Part shown: positions 35,311 to 43,859 of the stretch, piece by piece | Layout: each line of letters begins with the position of its first letter | Position numbering within the stretch: position 1 is the first letter of the stretch | From: Verrucomicrobiota bacterium | Lineage (GTDB): Bacteria; Verrucomicrobiota; Verrucomicrobiia; Opitutales; Intestinicryptomonadaceae | Assembly: GCA_003343565.1 (NCBI GenBank) | Contig: QALA01000027.1 | Span: 42,578-106,577 of the forward strand | Length of the DNA stretch: 64,000 nucleotides | Direction of reading: 5' to 3' | The notes under the pieces: model-generated | What the model was told of the DNA's origin: nothing | Databases searched by the model: none | What the model saw: only the letters and a program-made list of their open reading frames with translations | Program-made: the position numbers and the translations under genes

Positions 35311-35913
35311 TCAGGCCTGCGGCGGATTTTTATGCTCCGGAGCGTCGTCGACCGAATCGAACACCGGGCTTCTGTCCGACATCAAAATATCGTCGTCCTC
35401 CACCGTGGGCTGGGGAAGAAATTTCGACGCGGGCTTATAAATCAGCCCCTTGAATCCGACAATTCTGACGTCTATATTGCCGAGTTTTTCCACGCCCAAA
35501 TGTTCGCGGAATGCGGAGGTCAGGGCGAGTTGAATTTCCGCCGAGGCGTCGGTAAGCTTCTGCCCCGACTCCAACTTGAGCGCCACGCTCATGCAAAGGC
35601 GGCCGCGCCTTGTATAGATTTTAACCTCCGGCCTGTTGAGCGCGCCGAGGCTGTAGCACACGCTTTGCACCAATTCGTCGAGGGCCTTTTGCGAAACTTC
35701 CACAACGCCCGCCTTGTTGTCGAAGAGCTTTACCGGCCTAAACCTCCGCCGTATCCTCCTGATTGCGACCAGCAGAACGAACGCCGCAAGAGCGGCGGCA
35801 AGCATTTCCTTTGCATGCGGCTGGTTCCACGCCGTCCTGAAAAATTCCACGGCGTAGGAAATCCATGCGGAAAGATCGTTCAGAAACAACTCCAATTTGG
35901 TCATGTTCGCCAT
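35311..35913 (-). CDS. AmaP/Asp23-like envelope protein
   Basis: This protein of about 200 residues has one membrane helix (about residues 37-57, ending in a basic IRRIRRRFRP). A domain follows with VVEVSQKALDELVQSVCYSL, KIYTRRGRLCMSVALKLE and a closing NIDVRIVGFKG. This strand-helix-strand order resembles the Asp23/Gls24 and AmaP alkaline-shock proteins. The last 30 residues are acidic and Pro-rich, probably disordered. The ATG at 35913 (MANMTKLEL) is preferred over a TTG at 35925. Function in Gram-negative bacteria is unknown. It is likely co-transcribed with thiE, without an obvious functional link. Confidence 0.65.
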   Translation of the reverse strand: MANMTKLELFLNDLSAWISYAVEFFRTAWNQPHAKEMLAAALAAFVLLVAIRRIRRRFRPVKLFDNKAGVVEVSQKALDELVQSVCYSLGALNRPEVKIYTRRGRLCMSVALKLESGQKLTDASAEIQLALTSAFREHLGVEKLGNIDVRIVGFKGLIYKPASKFLPQPTVEDDDILMSDRSPVFDSVDDAPEHKNPPQA

Positions 35914-36232
35914 AAGACAACGCAATTTATTTTATGTGAAAAAAACACTTTTTTTGCGAATGCACAAGCATATTTAAAATCCGCATTCGGACAGGCGCCA
36001 AGCAATCCGGCGGGCAAACCGGACGGACGCCGAGCGCAGACAATCGCGCAACCAAAAAACGCGCAAACGCGAAAAATCCCCTACGCGCGCTCCGCTCCCG
36101 CACAGACATAGGGCTTGCCGCGCGGGCGCAGAACTTGCGCGCCCGAATGAAAATTCCAAAGCGGTTGCGAACAAACGCCCCCGACGCAACTTACGCACAA
36201 CCCGAAAACCGCAGAGTTTTTTTGAAAAAAAT
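35914..36232. other. Intergenic gap, nothing recognised
   Basis: About 320 bases lie between the AmaP-like start and the ubiD-family stop. The 30 bases before the AmaP-like gene are AT-rich and may hold its promoter; no clear -35/-10 pair is visible and no terminator was found. Confidence 0.4.
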
Positions 36233-38020
36233 TCAACCCTCAAAAGTCAGCTCCTGCGGCCACTCGCGCGCATGCCCGTCCGCAAGGGTCTTTTTGCAGG
36301 CGTCTACGAGGCACAAACCGCTCTTGGCCGAAACGAGAATATCCCTCCGAGGATCCGTATTGTTAAATATCTTCCAGAGAATTTTGGACGTGTCCGCCGG
36401 ATTTACGTCGGCGTCGAAAATCGCAACGGCGCGAAACTTTCCGTCAAACAGCCCGCAATCCCGAATTTTCTCCAAGATGTCCGCGCCCCGCCTGCCCGCC
36501 TTGTCGAGCGCGATCGCGCAAAAGCCCTCCTTGAACGCCATGCGCGCAATCCCCCCGATTTGCGAGCGCGCAAAATCCTCGGCGGATTCCATATCCTCCT
36601 TCGAGGGAGGCCGAATCGGGAAGCGCGCCCGCTCCGGCTCTCCGCCGACCCTGCGCGTCAAATCTATCGCGATTTTCGAACCGCACAGCGGCGAGGGCGC
36701 GGAATGGTCGAGGGCGTCGAGAACGCCCTCCGACAAGTGAACGTCGGCAACCGGGTCGAACGAGTCTATAAACAGCCGCCAGATTTTTTTCAAATCCGAC
36801 GGATCGATATCCGAGTCCACAAGTACGAGAGCCTTGCTGAAGCTCATCTGCCCCTGCCCCCACAATCCGCAAGCCAGACGCCGGGCGTGCGCGGGAAATT
36901 CCTTGCGCATTGAGACTATCGTTATGTTGTGAAACACGCCCTCCCACGGAAGAAAATAGTCGGAAATTTCGGGAAGCACGGTTTTAAGAAGGGGCAAAAA
37001 TATCCGCTCGGTGGCCTTGGCCATGTAGCAGTCCTCCATCGGCGGCGGCCCGACCAAAGTCGCGCAATAAACCGGATTTCTCCTTCGCGTCACGGCGGTG
37101 ACATGGAAAACCGGATACATGTCGGCCAGCGAATAATATCCGGTGTGGTCGCCGAACGGCCCTTCGAGTCGAAGTTCGTCCGGCTCGACATAGCCCTCAA
37201 GGACAAACTCGGCGTCGGCCGGGACCTCCAAATCCACGGTCTTGCATTTTACGAGCCTGACTCCCCTTCCGCGGAGAAAGCCCGACAGCATCAGTTCGTC
37301 CATTCCGCGGGGAAGCGGGGCGGTGGCCGAATAGATTGTCGCCGGATCCGCCCCGATTGCCACGGCAACGGGCATGCGGCGGCCGGCCGCCCTGTACTCG
37401 CCGTAAAAATGCGCGGCGTCCTTGTGGATATGCCAATGCATTCCGGTCGTATTTTTGTCGTATACTTGCAGGCGGTACATGCCCAGATTGCGCCTCTTTG
37501 AATCGGGCGACTTCGTAAAGACCAACGGGAGCGTGACAAACCGCCCGCCGTCGTGCGGCCAGCATTTCAGCACAGGTATGCGCGACAAATCGACCTCCTC
37601 GCCGATCTCCGCAATCTCCTGGCACGGCGCGAGTTTCCCCCTAAATTTTTTCGGCAGAATGCGCGCCAGCGGCAGCAGTTTTTTTGCGGCCCCCCAAATC
37701 TCGCCCAAGCCGCGCGGCGGCGCGAGCGACACAATGGACTCTATTCTGCGCTCGATCTCGCGAATGTCGCCTACTCCAAGCGCCCACGCCATTCTGTCGG
37801 AGCTCCCAAACAAATTCGTCGCCACCGGAAACGACCTTCGCCCGCCGTCCAAGACATTCTCGAACAGCAGCGCCATTCCGCCTCCGGGCTTCTTGGACTC
37901 CGCGTCGGTAATCTTGGATATTTCCAAGTCCGCAGACACCGCGTCCCGGACGCGCAACAGCTGACCGCGCGAGTCGAGAAACTCTATAAACTCCCGAATG
38001 TCCGCAAAGCTACTTTTCAT
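36233..38020 (-). CDS. UbiD-family prenyl-FMN decarboxylase
   Basis: This 595-residue protein decarboxylates an aromatic (poly)prenylated acid in quinone synthesis, using the prenylated flavin made by UbiX. The family hallmark GPFGDHTGYYS appears near residue 290, with GMYRLQVYDKNTTGMHWH near 195 and VGPPPMEDCYMAKATERIF near 330. The start MKSSFADIREF at 38020 overlaps the ubiX stop by 11 bases, which argues for coupled translation. Grouped with UbiX- and UbiA-like genes, it probably serves menaquinone synthesis (MqnL-like), but no other futalosine-pathway or ubiquinone gene is in view. Confidence 0.88.
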   Translation of the reverse strand: MKSSFADIREFIEFLDSRGQLLRVRDAVSADLEISKITDAESKKPGGGMALLFENVLDGGRRSFPVATNLFGSSDRMAWALGVGDIREIERRIESIVSLAPPRGLGEIWGAAKKLLPLARILPKKFRGKLAPCQEIAEIGEEVDLSRIPVLKCWPHDGGRFVTLPLVFTKSPDSKRRNLGMYRLQVYDKNTTGMHWHIHKDAAHFYGEYRAAGRRMPVAVAIGADPATIYSATAPLPRGMDELMLSGFLRGRGVRLVKCKTVDLEVPADAEFVLEGYVEPDELRLEGPFGDHTGYYSLADMYPVFHVTAVTRRRNPVYCATLVGPPPMEDCYMAKATERIFLPLLKTVLPEISDYFLPWEGVFHNITIVSMRKEFPAHARRLACGLWGQGQMSFSKALVLVDSDIDPSDLKKIWRLFIDSFDPVADVHLSEGVLDALDHSAPSPLCGSKIAIDLTRRVGGEPERARFPIRPPSKEDMESAEDFARSQIGGIARMAFKEGFCAIALDKAGRRGADILEKIRDCGLFDGKFRAVAIFDADVNPADTSKILWKIFNNTDPRRDILVSAKSGLCLVDACKKTLADGHAREWPQELTFEG

Positions 38021-38651
38021 CTCCCCACTCCCGCATTGTCCCGCCGCGAATGCCCATTGCCGACATCGTGCGGGAAGTGACAAAATCCACCAAGTCTTCA
38101 ACGCTCTGCGGATTGCGATAGAACGCCGGGCACGCCGGCAAAATCACGGCTCCCGCCTCCGAGAGGGTCGCCATATTGCGCAGGTGGGTCAGCGCAAGCG
38201 GAGTTTCGCGGGGCACGAGCACGAGGCGGCGGCGTTCGCGCAGGGCGGCTTCCGCGGCGCGGACTATTATGTTGTCGGCAGTGCCGGCTGCGCACTTGCC
38301 CAACGTGTTCATCGAGCACGGAGAGACGGCCATCGCGTCGAAACGGAAGGAGCCGCTGGCCAGCGGCGCGTCGAAATCGTCCGCCGCAAAAACGCGCAGG
38401 CGCGGGTCGTGCGCTCCGGCGAAATCGGAATCGAAATGCGCCATGCGCACCGCCACGGCCTTGCGGACGTCCCCTATGCCGAGTTCGCGCGACATCACCT
38501 CCAACGCCGGAGGCGTCGCCGCGCAATAGACGTTCGCGCCCTTTGAGACCGCCAGAAGGCGGGCCGCCAAATCTATCCCGTATATCGCCCCCGACGCCCC
38601 CGTCAGCGCGACGACAAACCTCAAGCCGCTATCGCAATCCATGTCCGTCAT
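38010..38651 (-). CDS. ubiX: Flavin prenyltransferase UbiX
   Basis: This 213-residue flavoprotein transfers dimethylallyl to FMN to make the cofactor of UbiD enzymes. The N-terminal nucleotide-binding ALTGASGAIYG is at residues 15-25. The SPCSMNTLGKCAAGTADNII segment near 110-129 and LVLVPRETPL near 144-153 are the UbiX signatures. The ATG at 38651 overlaps the stop of the upstream prenyltransferase in an ATGA junction, fixing the start within a much longer open frame. The 3' end overlaps the ubiD-family start by 11 bases. Confidence 0.93.
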   Translation of the reverse strand: MTDMDCDSGLRFVVALTGASGAIYGIDLAARLLAVSKGANVYCAATPPALEVMSRELGIGDVRKAVAVRMAHFDSDFAGAHDPRLRVFAADDFDAPLASGSFRFDAMAVSPCSMNTLGKCAAGTADNIIVRAAEAALRERRRLVLVPRETPLALTHLRNMATLSEAGAVILPACPAFYRNPQSVEDLVDFVTSRTMSAMGIRGGTMREWGDEK

Positions 38652-39511
38652 TTTAAAAATTCGGCGCAAATTCCAAACAAAATAACCGCCGACGCCCCGA
38701 TATTTACATACGTAAACACCGCGTTTAAAAACTTCAATCCCCCCCTCAGCAGGGCGAACCAGCCCGCGGCGTATCCGGCGCAAACCGCGCATACGCACGC
38801 GAAATACGCCGCCCCAAGCCCGAACAGAACGCCGACCGCAAAGAACAGTCCGCCCGCCAGCGCAAAGGACGCCGCCGCAAAGGCGAACGTCGCCCGGACG
38901 CCGAATGCCGCGGGTATTGAGCGCAATCCGAAAGAAACGTCGAACTCCCTGTCCTGAAGCGAATAGAACAGGTCGAAACCGGATATGTGAAACATGAGCC
39001 CCGCGCCGAGCGCGACGATGCGCCAATCGAGGGTTCCCGCGGCCGCTATCCACGCGCCGATCGGCGCAAGCGCGAGCGCGAGCCCCAAGAAGTAATGCGC
39101 AAACGCGGTGAAGCGCTTGGCATAGGAATAGCCGAACAAAACCGCAAGCGCGGGAAACGACAGAAAGCCGCAAAGCCGGTTTATCGAAAACGCAAAGGCG
39201 CAAAACGCCGCCGCGCTCAAAGCCGTAAAGAGCTTCGCGTCGGCAAGGGATATTTTGCCGCTTTGTATCGGGCGGTTTTTGGTGCGCTCGTTCGCCGCGT
39301 CTATCTTTGCGTCGGCCACCCTGTTGAAGCCCATGGCCGCCGCGCGCGCGGCCGCAAACGCCAAAATCGAAAGGCAGAGTTTCGGCGCGCCGAAACCGAA
39401 CCCCTCCAGACGCGCAAGGCAAAGTCCGGAAAGCGCGAAGGGAAGCGCGAACAGGGTGTGCTCTATCTTCACCATGTTCGCATAGGCGCGCGCCGTCTCA
39501 AAGAAATTCAT
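38648..39511 (-). CDS. UbiA-family polyprenyltransferase
   Basis: This 287-residue membrane enzyme attaches a polyprenyl chain to an aromatic acid ring. The first Asp-rich motif is NRVADAKID (Asn63, Asp67, Asp71). The second is YSLQDREFDVSFGLRSIP near residue 190. About eight to nine helices surround them. The start MNFFETARAYANMVKIEHTL at 39511 matches the family's N-terminal helix; the longer frame upstream is not membrane-like. It is first of a tightly overlapping prenyltransferase-ubiX-ubiD operon, consistent with MqnP or UbiA in menaquinone synthesis. Confidence 0.88.
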   Translation of the reverse strand: MNFFETARAYANMVKIEHTLFALPFALSGLCLARLEGFGFGAPKLCLSILAFAAARAAAMGFNRVADAKIDAANERTKNRPIQSGKISLADAKLFTALSAAAFCAFAFSINRLCGFLSFPALAVLFGYSYAKRFTAFAHYFLGLALALAPIGAWIAAAGTLDWRIVALGAGLMFHISGFDLFYSLQDREFDVSFGLRSIPAAFGVRATFAFAAASFALAGGLFFAVGVLFGLGAAYFACVCAVCAGYAAGWFALLRGGLKFLNAVFTYVNIGASAVILFGICAEFLK

Positions 39512-39708
39512 GCCGTACACAATATGCCGACAAAGGGCGCGCAGGCAACCCAAATTGTGGATTCGCGCGCGCGGCGAAATCCAAAGCCCGCAAAGGAATA
39601 ATTCCAAGACGGCCTGTTTGCTTGACTTGCGCGCGCGACAAAACAATAATGGCCGCATAATCATTTTGCGCGCCCGTATTTTTTGCGCGCGGTGAGGGCG
39701 GAAGTTTT

Positions 39709-41382
39709 ATGGCGTTTTTCTGGAATTTTACAAGATCGCTTGCGAGAATGCTCGTCGGGATTGCGGCGCTGGTTTGCGCAGCCTCGATTCCGGCGCATTT
39801 CGCGTCCGTCAACAGCAGGACGATGACGGCGGCGGGAACGGGGACGCAAACTCCGCAGTCGCTCGCGCGGCTGTACCTTGACGGCGTGAAATTGTCGGCA
39901 GCCTCGCTGGTCGCCGACAGCGCGGGCGGAGACGCCAATCTGGAGGAAAAAATAGAGTCGCTGTACAAAAAGCGGCCGCTTTGGGCCGTATCCGGCGGCG
40001 ACGAGCCGTTCTTTGAGGCATTCTATTCGACGCTGGAAAAGTCCTCGCCGCGCAAGGCCGCGCCCGAATGCGTCTACGCGCTTCTCTCCACGCAGGACAA
40101 CCGCGGCAGGCTGCTGAATTTTCTGCGCCAGAGCAATTCCGCGATAGTCGACAGAATCCTGAAGCTGCGCTCGATGAACTCGACCCTCCTTCCGCCCGTA
40201 TTCACCTCCGCGGGCGCGCCGCTGGACGCCGCCATTTTGACAACTGCGCTTCTGGCCCAAACGGGGGATTTGAACCAGAAGTTTCTGCGCGAATTTAACA
40301 GTACGGCCGAACAGGCCAAGGGGGACTCCGCCAAACAAGAGGAGCTTGAGCGCTTTTTCGTAGCCGTATTGGCGCTTTCAAAGGACTGCGATTGGACGCT
40401 GCTGCGCTCGGTGATGCCGAATTTTTCAAGCCCGCAGCAGGCGTACGACTTTGCGCGAACATACACCGGCGTATCCCAAAAATGCGGCGCGGGGGCCGCG
40501 CGCGCCAAGCGCGCCATGCTCGCGGGATTGCTGATGATTCAGGATCCCGCCCTGTGCGTGCGTTACCTGTCCGGCGGCGGAGAGGAAGAAATACTCGACT
40601 TCTCCCGCGCCTACTGCAACGGGGAGGGCGCGCTGCGCTTCCTTCTTGACAGAAACCAGCCCATAAAGAAACGCCCCTTTTGGAGGACGGAGCCGGCGGA
40701 CCGGCTCATATCGCCCATGGAATCGCGGTTTGCGCCGGCGTGCGCAAAATATCCGGACGCGATGCTCGCGCTAAAGGTCGCCCTGGCCGTTCTTGGCGGA
40801 TACTTTTTGGCCCGCGGATTTTTCCGGCTCTTTGAGGTCCGCCGCGACACGCCCGCGTGGTTTTCGCCGCTGGCGCTGGCGCGCGGGCTCCTTGAGGGCG
40901 CGGTCGTGGCGACGGCCTTCTTCCTTCTTGTCGAGCCGGAGGCGTTCGCCATAAAAATAAACTCCGAACCTCCTCCGGAACTCAAATTTTCATTTGTAGA
41001 AAAGTTAGCAAAAACGATTGGAGAAGAAACTATGAAACTCGAAACCGATACGGCGACCCTCGCGGCGGTCGGCATGTTCTTGGTGATACAGGCGTTGGTG
41101 TACGTATTTTGCCTGATAAGGCTGGCGTCGATAAAGCGGCTGAACGCTCCGGCGCAGCTGAAGCTGAAGCTCCTCGAAAACGAGGAAAACCTGTTCGATT
41201 TGGGGCTGTACATAGGGCTCGGCGGGACAGTAATATCGCTGGTGCTGCTGACGATAGGCGTGGTGACGGCCAGCCTGATGGCGGCGTACACGTCGACGCT
41301 TTTCGGCATACTTTTCACCGCCTTTGTGAAAATCGTGCATGTGCGCCGCTACAAGCGCAAACTTTTGATGGAGGCCCAATAG
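39709..41382 (+). CDS. Membrane protein with MotA/ExbB-like C-terminal part, unknown
   Basis: This 557-residue protein has one N-terminal helix (about 12-32), a large soluble, probably periplasmic, helical region (about 40-350), and helices near 355-375, 395-412, 445-465 and two close to the end. The last 60 residues contain LYIGLGGTVISLVLLTIG and SLMAAYTSTLFGILFTAFVK. These resemble the GTVxGL and SLxxTxxGL helices of MotA/TolQ/ExbB proton-channel proteins. The gene ends exactly where lpxA begins (TAG then GTG), so the two are co-transcribed. The role is unknown; an energised envelope function is only a suggestion. Confidence 0.6.
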   Translation: MAFFWNFTRSLARMLVGIAALVCAASIPAHFASVNSRTMTAAGTGTQTPQSLARLYLDGVKLSAASLVADSAGGDANLEEKIESLYKKRPLWAVSGGDEPFFEAFYSTLEKSSPRKAAPECVYALLSTQDNRGRLLNFLRQSNSAIVDRILKLRSMNSTLLPPVFTSAGAPLDAAILTTALLAQTGDLNQKFLREFNSTAEQAKGDSAKQEELERFFVAVLALSKDCDWTLLRSVMPNFSSPQQAYDFARTYTGVSQKCGAGAARAKRAMLAGLLMIQDPALCVRYLSGGGEEEILDFSRAYCNGEGALRFLLDRNQPIKKRPFWRTEPADRLISPMESRFAPACAKYPDAMLALKVALAVLGGYFLARGFFRLFEVRRDTPAWFSPLALARGLLEGAVVATAFFLLVEPEAFAIKINSEPPPELKFSFVEKLAKTIGEETMKLETDTATLAAVGMFLVIQALVYVFCLIRLASIKRLNAPAQLKLKLLENEENLFDLGLYIGLGGTVISLVLLTIGVVTASLMAAYTSTLFGILFTAFVKIVHVRRYKRKLLMEAQ

Positions 41383-42189
41383 GTGAAAATACACCCCGGC
41401 GCGATAGTCTCTCCGGACGCGGAGCTTGCCGACGACGTCGAAGTCGGCGCCTACGCGATAATCGAGGGCGGCGCAAAAATCGGCGCGGGAACCGTCATAG
41501 AGCCGATGGCCCGCGTGCGCGGCGGAGCGCGTATAGGCTGCGGCTGCAAAATATGCTCGTTTGCCACGATAGCGGGCGAGCCGCAGGACCTTCACTTCGA
41601 CGCGTCGACGCAATCCTTCGTCGAGATAGGGGACGGGTGCGTCGTCCGCGAAGGCGCGACAATCCACCGGGCAACCCTTCCCGGCTCGTCCACAAAAATC
41701 GGCCGCAACGCCCTGTTAATGGCAAACTCGCACATCGGGCACGACTGCTCGGTGGGCGACAACTTCATAATGGGCTGCTTCAGCGCGGCGGCGGGATTCG
41801 TCTCGATAGACGACTTCGTATTCGTCAGCGGCGGCGTCATGGTGCACCAGAAGACGCGCATAGGCGAGGGGGTCATCATCAGCGGCTGTTCGGCGGTGTC
41901 GCTCGACGTGCCGCCGTTTGTAAACGCATTCGGCAGAAACGACATGTCCGGCATAAACGCAATAGGCATGAAGCGCCGCTCGATTCCGTCCGAATCCATA
42001 TCCGACGTAAGGAGCCTCTACGCCGCCGTGTACGCGGACGACTCCGTGCGCAAAAACGCGCTCTCGGCAATCGGCGCGAATCTGGCAAAGACTCCGGAGG
42101 GGAGGCGGTTTCTCGAATTTTTCACGGCGGCAGACCGCCACTATCTCCACCCGCGCCACTCGTCGCGGACGGCGGGAACGGCCTATTGA
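41383..42189 (+). CDS. lpxA: Acyl-[ACP]--UDP-N-acetylglucosamine O-acyltransferase
   Basis: This 268-residue left-handed beta-helix enzyme performs the first step of lipid A synthesis. Hexapeptide repeats run from residue 1 to about 180, and the catalytic His120 sits in SHIGHDCSVGDN. Near residues 164-175 there is the conserved VSLDVPPFVNAFGRN, and a helical C-terminal domain follows. It starts with GTG at 41383 directly after the preceding TAG. The presence of lpxA shows a lipid A-bearing outer membrane. The rest of the lpx genes are not in this window. Confidence 0.95.
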   Translation: MKIHPGAIVSPDAELADDVEVGAYAIIEGGAKIGAGTVIEPMARVRGGARIGCGCKICSFATIAGEPQDLHFDASTQSFVEIGDGCVVREGATIHRATLPGSSTKIGRNALLMANSHIGHDCSVGDNFIMGCFSAAAGFVSIDDFVFVSGGVMVHQKTRIGEGVIISGCSAVSLDVPPFVNAFGRNDMSGINAIGMKRRSIPSESISDVRSLYAAVYADDSVRKNALSAIGANLAKTPEGRRFLEFFTAADRHYLHPRHSSRTAGTAY

Positions 42190-42205
42190 GAGCCGCAATT
42201 TTTTC

Positions 42206-43114
42206 ATGCGAAAAAAAATCGCCATAACCGTCGGGGATCCGAGCGGAATCGGGCCGGAAATAATAGCCGAATGGGCGGCCCGAACCCCCGAACTTCTGCC
42301 GGAGGTGGAGGCAATCGGGCACCGCGACTTTCTCTCGCGGCTTCCCGCGGGAATGTCCGTGCGCGAGGTGGGGAATCCGTCATTCAAAGCCGTTCCGGGA
42401 AGGCCCGAAGCCGAGGGCGCGCAAACGGCGCGCCTCGCCCTGGAGGCCGCGGCAAAGGGCTGTTTGGACGGCCTCTACCGCGGAGTCGTGACGGCCCCGA
42501 TTTCAAAGCTTGAAATGAGGAAGGTCGGATTCGACTTTCCCGGCCAGACGGAATTTTTCGCCGCCCGCTGGGGGGGCGTTCCGGTCATGTGCTTTGCGGG
42601 CAAAAGGCTTTTGATGTCGCTTGTGACGTGGCACCAGCCGCTCCGCGACATACCGGATTCGATATGCGAATCCAATGTGTCGCGCGCCGTCCGTTGCGCC
42701 GCAAAACTCGCCGAAAAGCTGCGCGAAACAAAATGCCCCAAGATTGCGGTATGCGGGCTGAATCCGCACGCCGGAGAGGGCGGAATACTCGGCAGGGAGG
42801 AGATAGACGTCATAAATCCGATTCTCGCAAAACTGCGCAAAACCTATCCAAACCTCTCCGACGCGCTCCCGCCCGACACCGTTTTCGAACGCCAGCTGAA
42901 GGGCGAATTTCACTCGTGCGTGGCAATGTACCACGACCAGGGGCTCGCGCCTCTCAAGACTCTCGAATTCGACTCGGCCGTAAACATATCAATGAACCTT
43001 CCGTTCGTCCGCACAAGCCCCGACCACGGAACGGCGTTTTCCATTGCGGGCAAATCGGCGGCGTCGCCAAACAGCTTTGCGCAAGCGGTGTTCGCGGCAA
43101 TGAAACTCTGCTGA
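42206..43114 (+). CDS. pdxA: 4-hydroxythreonine-4-phosphate dehydrogenase
   Basis: This 302-residue NAD-dependent metalloenzyme makes the amino-ketone precursor of pyridoxal phosphate. Signatures are TVGDPSGIGPEI (8-19), the metal-site histidines in VTWHQPLRDIP and CGLNPHAGEGG, YHDQGLAPLKT and the substrate-binding RTSPDHGTAF near the end. It lies 16 bases after lpxA on the same strand. The region after its stop contains the start of a tandem duplication carrying a fossil thiH tail. Confidence 0.95.
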   Translation: MRKKIAITVGDPSGIGPEIIAEWAARTPELLPEVEAIGHRDFLSRLPAGMSVREVGNPSFKAVPGRPEAEGAQTARLALEAAAKGCLDGLYRGVVTAPISKLEMRKVGFDFPGQTEFFAARWGGVPVMCFAGKRLLMSLVTWHQPLRDIPDSICESNVSRAVRCAAKLAEKLRETKCPKIAVCGLNPHAGEGGILGREEIDVINPILAKLRKTYPNLSDALPPDTVFERQLKGEFHSCVAMYHDQGLAPLKTLEFDSAVNISMNLPFVRTSPDHGTAFSIAGKSAASPNSFAQAVFAAMKLC

Positions 43115-43180
43115 AAACGGCGTTTTAAAAGGGACTTTGACACACGCAAAAAAAGCGGAACGCGGAAATTCCCTTTCGGT

Positions 43181-43859
43181 AAAACTTCTCGGCGACGGTA
43201 AAAAGCGGAACGCGGAAACGCAAACGACCGGCGCGGCGCGGACAGATTCAAGTTCAAAAAAACACTTGCCCGCGCGCATTAGAGCGCGTTTGAAAAAATG
43301 TGTGCAAACGCTCTCTACCCGACGGCAATCCCGACGCGTTTTGCCGAGGCCTTTTGTTCGATGCTTTGCGCGGCTTTAGCTCGATGCCGACTCAATTTTG
43401 CCGACGCAAAAAAAGTCGGCCGCACATCGCATCACGGCTCGCGCACGGCGAGCGCGTGGTCAAAGTCCTTCCAGACGAGATCTCGCCCCTTTGATATGAG
43501 TGTTGATGCAAACAAAACTTCTCGGCGACGGTAAAAAACGGAACGCGGAAACGCAAACGACCGGCGCGGCGCGGACAGTTTCGAGTTCAAAAAAACATTT
43601 GCCCGCGCGCATTAGAGCGCGTTTGAAAAAATGTGCGCAAACGCTCAAACGCCCAAACTCTACCCGGCGGCAATCCAGGCGCGTCTTTGCCGCGCCTTTT
43701 GTTCGATGCTTTGCCGCGGCTTTGGCTCGATGCCGACGCAATTTTGCCGACGCAAAAAAAGTCGGCCGCACGCCGCATCACGACTCGCGCACGGCGAGCG
43801 CGCGGTCAAAGTCCTTCCAGACGGGATCGAGCCCCTTTGACATGAGCGCCGCCGCAAAC
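43181..43859. repeat. Tandem duplication containing the thiH 3' end (333 + 346 bp)
   Basis: Unit 1 is about 43181-43513 and unit 2 about 43514-43859, abutting. They are roughly 90% alike by eye, with about 13 extra bases in unit 2 near 43650. Both include AAAACTTCTCGGCGACGGTA at the start, GCGCGCATTAGAGCGCGTTT in the middle, and the last 26 or so codons plus stop of thiH (minus strand) at the end. The functional thiH terminus is in unit 2. An 18-base piece of the unit (43201-43218) is also present exactly at 43151-43168, so partial duplication happened more than once. Confidence 0.93.
43432..43512 (-). pseudogene. Fossil C-terminus of thiH
   Basis: On the minus strand the unit 1 copy still reads in frame FASTLISKGRDLVWKDFD, then HALAVREP and TGA at 43434-43432. 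The live gene reads FAAALMSKGLDPVWKDFD, RALAVRES and stop. There is no start and no upstream coding sequence. Several amino-acid changes suggest the copy has drifted without selection since the duplication. Confidence 0.88.

Noticed and set aside
43181..43859. CRISPR array or rRNA/tRNA-associated repeat
   Set aside because: There are just two long abutting units with a thiH tail inside, with no short regular repeats or spacers.
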